From Pipra filicauda (taxonomy: Eukaryota; Chordata; Aves; Passeriformes; Pipridae), in assembly GCF_003945595.2 (NCBI RefSeq), contig NW_024104445.1:902421-966420 (forward strand): a DNA stretch of 64,000 nucleotides, given 5' to 3'. The notes under the pieces are model-generated. The model did no database searches. It worked only from the letters and a program-made list of their open reading frames with translations, and had not been told where the DNA came from. Numbering within the stretch: the first letter of the stretch is position 1; every line of letters starts with the position of its first letter. Of the stretch, positions 10,941-22,375 are shown one piece after another. The position numbers and the translations under genes were made by a program.

Positions 10941-13900
10941 AGGGCTGTCTGGAGAGCACCAACTGAATTTGGGGGAAGTACAGTCCCCTCCTGAAGAGCT
11001 CTCTTAACATATCCAACAATTCCAAAACAGACCTGAGCACTGCAGAGCTCGTTTGCACGAGTTCAGCCTCCCAGCAGGTGGGAAAATCAGGGGCTTCTCT
11101 CACACTGAGAATTGACAAACTCACACAGAGCTAATCTAATTTGAAGGTATTTATCTAATTTGAACGCATTTATCTAATTCAAATAAATTTCTCTAAGTCC
11201 CCTGGTTGTGGAAGCCTGTCAGTCTGGCAGGATTTATGGGCCAGGATCCCAACCACGTTTTCTGCAGCGGTGGAAATAACTGCAGTGGTTCACACCATCC
11301 CTGCAGGTTTGCATCAGGAGCACAACTCTGCAAGCAGCAGAACTCACTCAGCTTCAAGGGCTGATTGCACACATTTAGTGGGAACAAACACTGAGACTGT
11401 CTCCTTCCCTGTGCATTTATCATAATAGAGACTGTCCATATCCCAGGGGGGAATTGCAACACGAAGGAATCACCAGGGAGCATCTCCCTCCTGCTGAGAC
11501 AATCCTGAATTCTGCCAAGGCACCAGGCAGCTCTCAGGCATATTCCCCATCCCAGTTTTGCACTGCTGAGGGTTTTGCTCCCCATTCAACCACTGCCACA
11601 GAGTTATGGGGTTGAGATCTTTGCCAGAGTGGGAGGCTGGAGGTGAGCAAACCTTCCCCAAAGCTTCATCTCTCTCCTGATGGGGGTGATTTACACTGTG
11701 CTTCCTCCACTTAGAGAATTAACAGGGCTGCAGGGTCACATTCTTCATCCAAACCATCAGCTCATCTTCTCCAGCCTCCCAACCCATCCCTGCCAGGCTG
11801 GAGAGGGATGCTCTGGGCTCCATTATTACAACACTGCAAGGAGACAATCAAAAGGAAAGAAAAGGTTAATGAGGAACTAATCATTATTGATTTGTGGTAT
11901 ATAATGCAATAAATACCCACTGCCATCGATTAAACGTAGCAGGGCAAAGACATCTAATCCATCAAAACCAGCCATTTGATTTTTCAAAATTAATTTCCTA
12001 CCATCAGGGAGATGCTGGGAGATGCCAGAGGAGCAATGTCCCTCCTGAGGAGCACGGCTGGGGGAGCAGCTACAGCCTCCATTCCCTCCCAGCACCCACC
12101 ACACCGGGCCAGGCCAGGCCTCCTGATGGTGCTCCATGAGCTTCCACTGAAAATCCCACAGTGAGGAACTGGGAACGTGGAGGAATAGCAAAAATAATCA
12201 GGGAGAGCTGGAATCCCGGATCCTTTCTCTGCAGGCTTTTACTCGGTCTCCTCCCTCCAGCCTATTTTCTTGTAGAAATTCAGCATTTGGGAGGACAAAT
12301 ATTAGTTTTAGCGAAAATAAAGTGCTGCTCTGAATGCTGAAAGTTCTTCTGAAGTGAAAAAGGGCCAATGGAAAACAGATCAAAAACGACTCTCAGGGAT
12401 GTCACTGCACGAACACAGGAAAGAGCGCTCAGATTTCTCCTGGGGAGGCAAAGACAAGAACCACCCCCTCTACAACCAGGTGTGGGCACTGCCTGGTGGT
12501 GGATGGTGCTGTGCCAAAGGCTGAATAAGTGGCCAGGCAAGTGGCATCACTGCCAGGAGAGGCTGAGACTAATTAGGGCTGTGCTCCCGTGACTCACAGG
12601 CGCTAATGCCCGTGGATAGATCGCTAATGCTCCCAATTCCTGCTCATTAGCACAGGCAGCAGAGACAAGACAAGCGTGTTATGTCATCGTTTAAATCTTG
12701 TCACATTTCCCCAATGGCTCCGATTACATTTGGAAACGTTTACTCCCCTCCCCCGAGGAGGGATTGCCTTGCCCCGGCAGATCCAGCAGATTTTGCTCCA
12801 AGCAAAGCTCTCACATATGTCAGGGATGAACTGATCCCCAGCGCCCTCAGGACAGTGGGATTCCCTGGGACAAGCACTCGAGGCATCGGCTCATCCTTCC
12901 CTCATTTTCAACATGACTGAACACCTCAGACTGAAGTTAAACTGATTTTTTTTCTAGTTGCCTTTGCCCGAGGAGGGAGAATTGCACCAGGACGTGTGAG
13001 TTTGGGGCTGTGCCTCTCTGTATGAGCAGTCACACTCCAGTTAAATAAGCACAAAACACCTTTGCAGCACAAGAAGCCCATGTTTCTTGTTAGTTGACTC
13101 ACAGGAGTGGAAAGAATAAATATTTAGGGACACATCCTTCACTAATTAGTTCCAGTTGTTTTTATACCAACCCTCCTTGCTCCCAGAGGGGGGTTTCAGC
13201 CTTCTGCTCTCACAAGCCTTTCCTGCCCTCTCTGCCCAGTGACCTGCTGGGGATGGATGGGTTGGAAGGGCTGTAATTCCCTCCCCAGGGACACTCAGCA
13301 CTCTGAGCAGGAGGGAGGTGAAATCAGCCTTCATTCCTTAAAACCCTGGGCAGGGCACTGCTTTATGGCTCCCTCTGAGCTCAGCACAGCCTGGATCAGG
13401 TCCCTTCACTCTGCCCTGTATCAAACCATTTCCACAACCGTTTTGCAGGAGCCACAGAAGGAGGAGACCTGACCAGGAGCTTGAGGACAGCCCAGAGCAC
13501 CCTCACACCCCCCCAGCCACAGAACCAACCCCACAGCCCATCCATCCCATCCCACTCCTGCTGGAATAGGTGTTGGGGTAGGTTTGGGACCTCTGCACTT
13601 CTCCTGCCCTCCCTTTAGCACTGCAGGCAGCACCAGCAGGCTCTTGGTGAGGATTCTACTGCAGAATCTCCCAGGAAAGGGCTGAACTGCCTCTGTTACA
13701 GCAGCTGAGGATTTCAGGTCTTGCATATCAAAGCAGGGAGAGGAAGAAATTATAGAAACCTGGACGGACTCACATCTGCATTGAGAGAAAGAGTTTACAC
13801 TAGATGGCACCTGATCTCATCATTTTAGATGCAGAAAGTTAAGCCACCGGGATTATTGTAGGGAATGATGTTATTCTTTTCCTGGGAGCTGCCTTTGTGC

Positions 13901-14635
13901 CCCTCCCAGAGCTCCCAGTGATGCAGGAGGAGCTCACCCTGCAGCCAGCACTGCTGTGAATGTTAAACACCCTTTGCACACCCCCACTCTGAACCTAGAG
14001 GTGCTGGAATCCCCTGGGTTTTCCCAGCCCAAGCCACTTTCCAACAGTCACTTCTGGAGGCTAAAGTGTGCCCAGGCTGTTTCCAGCCAGGCTTTGTCTC
14101 ACCTGAAGAACAACCTCGCTTTGTGGAAGCAAAGAGAGCAAGAAAGGCTCTGTCCCTTCCCTCAGGGATTTAACCTGGTGTTAACAGGCAGCAAAGCTGC
14201 TGCAGGGCCATGACGTGGATAATCCAGCAGATCCAAAACACCCTCCCTGAGCACAGCACCCCACAACAGCCTCTCAGGCACGTGGGGACACTCCAGCTCT
14301 GCCAAAGGTGTGGCACAGATAAACCAAACCCAACTGCAGGCTCAAGGCCCTATTCCCAGCTGCCTCCTGCTAGGACATGGACAGGATGAGAGGCTTGCAG
14401 GAATCCCTGCTCCACACACACGTGGGATGATTCAGTGACTTGCCTTGAGAGAAGAGGGAAATGCTGCCAGATGGGAAGAGGAGAAGAGGAGGCTGAGCCT
14501 CAGGCTCGCTCCTAATGCAGCATCCTCTGTCCTTCTGCCATCAGCAGCCAAACACATGGGAGGTGAAAGCTGGGACCAGTCCACAGGCAGTTAGTGGCTA
14601 TTCCTGAATCACCAGCCTGAACCTGGATGTGGGCT
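10941..14635. other. Intergenic, no gene seen
   Basis: Mixed-composition DNA. A short AT-rich direct repeat (ATTTATCTAATT, three variants at about 11145-11190) and an AT-rich patch (about 11870-12010) are visible. No reading frame shows recognisable domains. Confidence 0.6.
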
Positions 14636-14775
14636 GGCTGCCTGGACAGGACTTGGAGCAACCTGGTTTAGGAGTTGGACTTGATGATCCTGGTGAGTCC
14701 CTTCCAACTCAGAATATTCTGTGGAGTGGAATGAGATGGTCTTTAAGGTCCCTTCCAACCCAAAGCATCTGATGA
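14636..14775 (+). mobile_element. CR1 fragments, degenerate
   Basis: Contains GGACTTGATGATCCTGGTGA, CCCTTCCAACTCAGAATATTCTG and then a second tail core, GGTCTTTAAGGTCCCTTCCAA. It looks like two diverged CR1 tails one after the other. Confidence 0.75.
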
Positions 14776-16563
14776 ACCTGAGCTGCAGCTGCCCACCCCA
14801 TCCAGCTTCTGCCCCTAAATACTATTAATGAATATTGCCATTAAATAAAAGCTAAAGGTAAGAGCTAAATAAAAGCTAAGCAGTGAGTGAGGAAATTATC
14901 CCTTCACGGATCAGTGGCAGGGCCAGCAACAGGTCTCAGCCCTTACCTGGGCTATTCCTCCAGGAATATTGCTCCTCTTGGAGCCTCCCCTGGGCTGGGG
15001 AAGGGATTGCTGCTCCTGGCAGCTCTGCAGCACCTTTGCAAGGAGTCTCAGAGCAAGGCACTGTCAGGCTGCTCTGGATACATTGGCAGGGAAATGACTC
15101 TGCCTCTCCCAGGCACAGACACTCATCACTTCAGCAGGAGGCAGCGAGCAGATTACACGAGGTAATTTAGTAGCTGACATTAAAAACACCTCGTTTAGCC
15201 TGGAATAAAAATATCTTCATTCAGCCTAAGCTATATTAAGACAACCAAATTCACAGTGAGTTCTGAATAGCTGCTCACCTGGGCAGCTGAATGAAGGCTG
15301 CCTCCTCCCAGCCCTGGCATCACGTCCTTGCTGGAAATCAGGAATGACAGCAGGGGCTACTGGAGTAAATGGATTCTCATGTGGCCTAAATCTTCCTCTC
15401 TGCTACAACAGATTTAATTTTCCAGCTCTCCTATATGAATTGCTTTTTACCTTCTCCCTGGTGTGGGCCCAAGGCCTCCAGCTAATGGAAAGAAAGTTGA
15501 ATTTTGCTGCATCTCAAGCAGCTGTTGCTCTCTTTGGTTTAATGCTGTGAGCAGGGTGAGGACTACAGTGATTGAGGATTGAGTTAATGGTATCCTGAGC
15601 GAGACAAGGAACAGGGAGAGGAGATGGAATGGGATTCAGGGAGGAGGGATATTTTAAGCACTGGTTTATCTGACAAATTCTGCAGCTGTACATCCTCTAC
15701 TCTGCTTTTCACCACAGCCCAGCAGCAGACAGATGCAAACAAGTTTTACGTGGCAGAAGAGATCAAATCCTTGCTCCCATTGTGAGACCCACCTGCACAG
15801 GTGCCACCTCTGTAACTTTTGGAGACCTTTATAATAAGGGAATTACAAAAAAAAAATGAAGATATAGTCCCTGTCCCACCCCATTTTTGGGGCAGAAGGT
15901 GCTCTGAGGTGTTTGGGATTCATTCAGGCACCAGCCCAGGAGAATCTCCCCCAGCAGCTGAAAGTTCCTGACTTCCAGCAGCAGAACCCAGAGCTCTCTG
16001 TGCACAACAGTGATACCAACCCCACTCCTGCCAGCCCTAAAAAAGCACCCCTGGCAAGGCCCAGAGCCTTATGTGGCTTTAATTTGTGATTCTCCATCTC
16101 AGTGCTTCTTTTTCTAATATCTAGAGCTGAAGAATCAGAATTTGCAGGTCCCTCCTCCCCACGGAGGCTGCCAGCAGTTCGAGGTGCTCGTGCTCCCAGG
16201 CAGAGAGGATTCCCTGGAGGTGCCCACAAGCTGTCCCTGCTTTCTGCTCCCACCATACCAGCAGCACAGCACTTTTCAAAGAAGAAATCAAAGGCAAAGC
16301 CTTTAGATCCCTTCCAGAGGTGCCCTGGTCTCCTCAGGCCATCAGGGTACCCAGCTCATGGCTGGTGCTGCTCCACTTCCCATCCTTATGCCTGAACACA
16401 ACTCCTAGTGCTCTTCCCCAAGGATTTGCTCTGAGCTGATGCTTTATGGGTCAGATGCCCTTGGAGGTGCTGGACAGAGGGGCTTCCAGCCACGAGGAAT
16501 TGTAGGGACAAACTCACCTGGTGTAAATCACAACAGCACCTTTGGCTGCCACAGAGATTCAGA
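14776..16563. other. Intergenic, no gene seen
   Basis: Unique-looking sequence with a short duplicated AAATAAAAGCTAA motif (about 14843-14880). No supported exon. Confidence 0.55.
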
Positions 16564-16745
16564 ATCTTGGAATCACAGAATATCCAGAACTGGAAGGGAC
16601 CCACGAGGACCATCAGAGTCCAACTCCTGGCCCTGCACAGGACACCCCAACAATCCCACTGTGTACCTGAGAGTGTTGTCCAAACACTTCTTGGAAGAGC
16701 AGCACCAGACCCCAGAGAACTGCCCCAGTGGCAAAGGCCTCATGG
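16564..16745 (-). mobile_element. CR1 LINE 3' fragment (other subfamily)
   Basis: Reads GAATCACAGAATATCCAGAA, CTGGAAGGGACCCACGAGGA, TCCAACTCCTGGCCCTGCAC, CAGGACACCCCAACAATCCC: the complement of a CR1 3' end, tail to the left. The copies at 33949, 54543 and 63088 are of the same kind. Confidence 0.88.
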
Positions 16746-17236
16746 AACCAAGCTCTGCACACCCCTGGACTGCAGGAAACGCTGCTGTACCTGAGCAGCT
16801 GGAACTGTCCTGCTGGCTTTGCTGCCTGGAGCTCTGTCAGAGAAGTCAGAAGGCATTTGGCATGTGCAGCTGGATATCAGACTTACAATGAGGAGGTCTG
16901 GGCTTCTTTCCCAACTTTGAGACTGACACACTTTGCAGGCTCAGCCTGTCCACCTTCCCTCCCAGGCTGGATTTCTCCCTGCTCTGCACCTTCCTGAGTC
17001 GTTTTGTACCTGCACAAAGCACTAACCCAGCCAGAACATTTTGCTCACTTAGGTGGTTGTCACTTTTTAACACCAACACAGAAGTTCTTTCAGCATCACT
17101 TAATGAGGCTTTTCTACTTTGCATAAAAACTTGGCAGTGAGACTGGGAAGGATGATAAAGGAGGAGGAGAGCTGCCAACTGCCAGGCAGGAGAGACAGAC
17201 AGCACTTGACACCCCCCTTCCCTTTGGACACGAGCA

Positions 17237-17332
17237 GGGGGGCTGGGAAGGTAAACCCTGCTGCTCCAGGGGGGCTGGGAAGGCAAACCCTGCTGCTCCA
17301 GGGGGGCTGGGAAGGCAAACCCTGCTGCTCCA
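17237..17332. repeat. 32-bp minisatellite, three copies
   Basis: Three head-to-tail copies (17237-17268, 17269-17300, 17301-17332) of a unit starting GGGGGGCTGGGAAGGCAAAC and ending GCTGCTCCA, with a single T/C difference in the first copy. Confidence 0.93.
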
Positions 17333-20176
17333 GGGCTCCAGCAGCTCTTGGCATCTGTGTTCACATCCCCTCAGGCTTCCCCCAGCCCGAAGCACTTGGC
17401 TCCTGCTCTTTCCAACCTCCCCTCAGTGTGCCTGCCCCAGATCCCAGAGTTTTCCCCCTGTTTTGGAAAGTTATTGCTGTCAGAGCAGAGCTCCCTAGAA
17501 AATTTTAACTCTTCCTGCCCACACAACCCAAGGCAGGTGATGCCTCTGCTCTCCTACCTGAGCTCTGCCAGGAATACCTGGCACTGCCCCCTCCTCTCAC
17601 ACTCCCCAGCCCACCTCTCCCAGGTGCTCCTACACCAATAAACCCCAGAGTCTGAAGTCTTCCACCTCCCAAGCTCCTTCTTGCCTTCCCTCACAGGATT
17701 TCTGTGGGAGAAAATGCCAGTGCTTGAGGAATGGTGACCCTTTGAACAGAATATTCCATGTAAAGGCAGCTGGGTGGCCCCTGCTCCATTGCTGGATGTG
17801 GAAATGGCTCTTCATTCCTCTGCTCCCCGAGTCCAGACGTGGCTCCCAGAGCTGCAGAGGCACCTCAAGGCTGGTGGGCCCCACCTGCAACTTCCAAGTC
17901 TCTCTTCCAAAGGGCAAAATCCCCAGTGCCACCTCAGCTTCCCACCTTGCTCCTTGCAGTGTCCACAGCCTTGCTGGCTCAGGACATGCCCTTCCTTCCC
18001 CAGGGAAAGGGATTTTAGCCTTCCCTGCACTGGTTTCAAGCAAACTTCCCAGCGGCAGGACATTTGCTGAGTTTTGGCACGAGTAGTTACTGTTTTAATT
18101 AATGTGTCTCTGAGGGGTCGGTGCTGTAGCTGAGGCTGCAGCTTTGGTAGCTCCACTCAGGCTGTTCTGCAGCATCCTGCAGCTCCAGGAGCTGCTCTCC
18201 CTGCAGGATGAGCCCTGTTCCATGGAATTTTAGCACTCTGTGTTAGGACCTACTGCCTAATATTTAATCTCAGGCAGCTCTTTTTCCCCCGGGTACAAAC
18301 CAGAGCATTTAAGTGGTAAATGAGATGCATTTGGGATATGTGTAAAAATGCAGATGGACCAGCAGGCATTGTTAACCTTGGAAATTCTGAATTACCCTTT
18401 AGACAGGGGACTTTGCAGGGGCTTTAACAAGAAATGGCAAAACCAGAAAGGCAGAAAGAAATCTTTCACATTCTGAGTTGTCTCTTGTCCTCACACGGGT
18501 CACTATGTCCTTCTGAGCTGCAGCAACTTGTAAAGGATTATTTTTGTCAAAACCATCATTGTGAACACCTCTGAAATTCCTTTGGCTTTCCAAGAACCAA
18601 AGAATTGCCCTGATTTGGGTCATATGGATCAGGGGCACGTCCTCCAAAACAAGGATTGTCTGTAGTGTTGCACTTAATTCCAACCTGCTGCACCAAGATC
18701 TCGTGTTTTCCCCAAGCACCAGACCCTGATCACCTCTTTCTCCTGAAGGCACAGAGAGAAAAACCCAAATCACAATGGGCTGAGTGTTTGCTGTTGGTGT
18801 AAACAGCAATCCAGAGCAGACAGGGCTCTGTCACCTCAGGGCAGTGCAAAAATCCCCAGCACTGTGGTTTTGTGGCACCAGAACAGCAACCTTTTATTTG
18901 ATGAATAGCACACGGTGCTTCAGAACAAGTTTGAGAGAGAAAACACTTAAAGCCCAGATTTAAGTGGAAAACAGCATAAAAGTCAACGTGGCTAATGATC
19001 TGACAAGGAACATGCAAGGCTAATTCAGTACTTCTTTAAGTAGAATGCTTGATTGGGCACCAGAAAGGCATTAAATCATGTAGGTGTTCTTTGGTAAAAG
19101 CATCTGTAATGAGATTGTGGTGGGAAGGTTTTTGTGAAGTTGGAGGAAACAGAGACAAGGAGGGCAGAGAGGATCTGGTGAAGGAAGACATGTCAGCAAT
19201 CACTGATGCTCCTGATGGCAAGAACACAGGGCTGGAGTTCCTGATTTCGCTTATAACTCCTAAATTACTCTGGCAAAAGGGTCCTCCCTGTGCTCCACCT
19301 GGCTCTGATTGCCCTGGGCAGCCCCACCCCGGGTTTCCACCCCCCAGCTCTCACCTGTGGGCTTTGGGGATGGATTTAAGCTCAGCCCTTTGCTCAAGGT
19401 GTGCTGTTTGGAGGGGTCTGTGTTTTGAGTTCTTGGTTGGTTTTCCTGGGGATCTGTCTGGAAAGAAAAGGATTCCTAATCAACCCGGAGCTCCTCTCCT
19501 TCTCCTGCAGTACTGTGGCACTGCACCCTTTGCTGCCTGTTCCCCCTCCCTGGCACAGCAGCTCCCTTTTGCTGTTCCCTGGCAGTTGCCACCAGAGCTG
19601 TGACAGCAAACTCACGCCCTGAGGAGCTGTGATGCTGTGCCCAGCCTGTAGGGCCATGGATGAAGTGGGATATGGCAAAAAAAAGGTGAGAAGTGATTGT
19701 TGATAAACTCTGTTGCTACTGTGGAAGGCTCTGGAGGCTGGGCAGTAACAGCAGCAGTTGGCAGATGAGAAGAGGGAAACTAAAAAGTGCATAAAAATGG
19801 GGTATTGCTCCATGAACTCCCTTCTTATCCTGGTGCTGAACCTGGAGCTCTGGTACATGAAGTCCCTACTCTGGTGTTTGCCAGCAGCCAGGTTTGGCTT
19901 TGAAGAAGAAATTATTGCCCAACAACCCGTTGGCTGAGACTGTTGCTCTGCTGGGTGATGGGCTCTGTCTCCCCCCAAGGTGTTTTGTGGGGGATGTGGG
20001 GCTCTGCTTTTGCTGCCCTCTTGTTTCTCCAGGAGAGGTCAGAAGCCAGCTCTGTGTGGTGGCTGGTGCCTGGAACAGCACGTGGGATCCCCAGCACCCC
20101 AGTTTTAGTCATGGGACGGTGACAAAGCCCTTCCACAGCAATATTGTCACTTGTTTCGTGTCATTTAGGCAGCGTT

Positions 20177-20197
20177 GGATGCTCCTTTTGAGCATCC
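20177..20197. other. Perfect 8-bp inverted repeat (hairpin)
   Basis: GGATGCTC (20177-20184), loop CTTTT, GAGCATCC (20190-20197). Two G-T pairs could extend it if transcribed from this strand. It is short, and no function is implied. Confidence 0.5.
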
Positions 20198-22111
20198 GGT
20201 GTGTGATGAATAACCTTGTGTTTTCACACAGTCTCAATCAATAAATACAATAAGCTTGAACAGTCTGGTGCTGTGAGCTCTTTAAAATCATATCCTCTAT
20301 TAGAGACCACAATCAATAGTATTTATTCCAGTTTAACACTGATTATGTTCTGCTCACTGCAGAAAGCCACCAGCAACCCCAAGTGGGGACTGTTACCTTC
20401 TCCTGGTTTGCAGCACACCTGCCTTGCTCCATAAATATTAGTTTTTAATTAAAGTGGATAAAATGCTTTAGAAAATGCCGTGTGCTTGTTTAAATACCAA
20501 CCATCATTCATGGGAAAGGGGTTTCAATAGGGAAGCCTGGGCTTTTTTGTAGTGAAATATGGATCTGGCTGCATGAGGTGTCTCACTTAGCTCCATGCAA
20601 TCCATCCAGTGCCAGCCCCAAATTACATGTGCTCTCTAAATTAGAGGGAGAGGAGGAAAGGGATGTATGTGTGTGTATAGGTTGTCTCTCTATGTGAAAT
20701 GTTTGGGTTTGATAACACAAATATTTATTGAAGTGATGGAAATAGCACAGGAAACAAAACACAGCTGGGAGCTAAACCCCTTCCATGGCAGCACATTGTG
20801 TCCTCCTGATAGGATCAGCAGGGAGCTTGAGCTGCCCATTGGCAAAGAAAATTCCAGGAATTCTAGGTGTGGATGTAGCAGATGGGAGCATACCTGCTGT
20901 TTTGAATCTTAGCTGGTGGAGCATTGGAGAAAGACAAACTGAATTCCTCTTGAGCAAAATCAGTGATTTAGGCCTCGTCTACTAAGAAACTTGGACCAGA
21001 ATAGGAGAGGTGGTTTGACCCATCACAAATGTGTTTTCCTGTACCAGTGACAGTGGCAAGACCAGGTTTCCTGGAGTGATGGACCAGGTGTCTGTGGTAG
21101 GGACAGCAGAATTGATCCCATCCCTATTTCTGGTCTGGCTGCAATGGAGCTGGAGTTTAGACTCCACCAGGAACAGAAGGAGATGGCAAAGAGAAACTCC
21201 ATGTTTGGTTGGTTGGTTTTGGTTTGGCTTTTTTTCCTTTTTATTGCAAATTGAGTTTATTGTGTTTTATGTTGAGCAGAACAACCAAGCTAACAAGCAG
21301 CAGGGCAGGAGCTGTGCTGCTGGTGCCAGATGGGCTTGATACTGCTCCAAAAGGATGCTTCAGGCTGCACCAAGAGGTGGGGCAGGACATCAGTGTGATT
21401 TTTGGACATAAGGAGATAGGCTGTGTAGCACAGGATATTGCTGGGCTCTGCTCTGTGTGTCACTGGGAGGGAATTCAAGGCTCCTGCAGCTCTCAGGGCT
21501 TGCTCTGACCTTGCTCTGGGGCAGGCTCTGCAGTGAAAGGCTGGCAGTGTGGAGCTGATTTGCTGCCCAGGCTCAATTCCCTGAGAAAGCAGCAGCTTGT
21601 CCACTGTTACCTAAAGTCTGCTGCTCCCCAAAATGTGGGGACTGAGGGCTGGAGGGTGGCAGCTGTGTGGACCAGCTCAGTGATTCCTGCAGTGCAGGAA
21701 TCAGAAGGGAAGCAGGATGTGAGTCTCACCCCTCGGGGAGCTCTGCTGCCAGGGCTGGAAGAGATGCAAGTTCTCCCACCTGCATCCCAGTCTTTCCAAG
21801 CCCTGACTCCACCACCACTGCAGTGTGTGACAGATTTTGAGACACCCAAGCTGCCAGTCCCTTTCTGGATTCCTCCTGGCCCAGAAATGTCTATAAAAGG
21901 CTCCTTCTGGGAAGAAGGAAGGGGTGCAGGGGAGCCTTGTTGCAGTTCCCAATAGGTCTCAAAGCCCAGTGGGTGTTTTTCCTTTGGTGCCAATATTAAT
22001 CCAGGTCAGATCTCGTGGTACCAACTTACCCTGGCTCAACCCCTGGGTGTCTTAGTGATCTCCTTGGCTTGGATCTAACTTTTGTCACTGGCTGTAAATT
22101 ATTGTGAAATT

Positions 22112-22375
22112 AAAGCAGTGTCTAGTGGTTAGAGTGTCTGACTCTCACCTCTGCGACCCGGGTTCGATTCCCGGCCCCCTGGGCAGGTGGAGCTCGTCAG
22201 CCGTGGAAGGCAATCCACCTAAGAGAAGGTCACTCTAAACAAACCTACATCCTGGGGACCTCACTGCCACTGTCCAAGCTTTGCTCGGCCCCGGCAGATG
22301 AACCTCAGGACTAAAGGGTGGGCTCAGTTCAGCGCACGCTGTGTCTCACCTAAAAAAATCCACTGCGCAGGCTGG
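22112..22375 (+). mobile_element. tRNA-headed SINE, LF-SINE-like
   Basis: The head is tRNA-like: A box TAGTGGTTAGAG at 22123-22134, an anticodon-loop-like CTCTCAC at 22142-22148 as in tRNA-Glu(CTC), and an exact B box GGTTCGATTCC at 22161-22171. The T arm is perfect: CCGGG (22158-22162), a seven-base loop, then CCCGG (22170-22174). No acceptor stem forms, so it is not a tRNA gene. A non-tRNA body of about 190 bases follows, with segments such as GGAGCTCGTCAGCCGTGGAA, AAGCTTTGCTCGGCCCCGGC and GGGCTCAGTTCAGCGCACGC. From memory these resemble the consensus of LF-SINE, a SINE active in early lobe-finned fish whose tetrapod survivors are often constrained enhancers. The family assignment needs alignment. 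The 3' boundary is approximate. Confidence 0.7.

Larger units (their letters stand above)
16746..22111. other. Intergenic, no gene seen
   Basis: About 5.4 kb without a supported gene. It holds a 32-bp minisatellite (17237-17332) and a short perfect hairpin (20177-20197). The remaining open frames look like chance. Confidence 0.55.

Noticed and set aside
22112..22185. A functional tRNA-Glu gene
   Set aside because: The T-arm and boxes are good, but the acceptor and anticodon stems do not pair and a SINE body follows directly.
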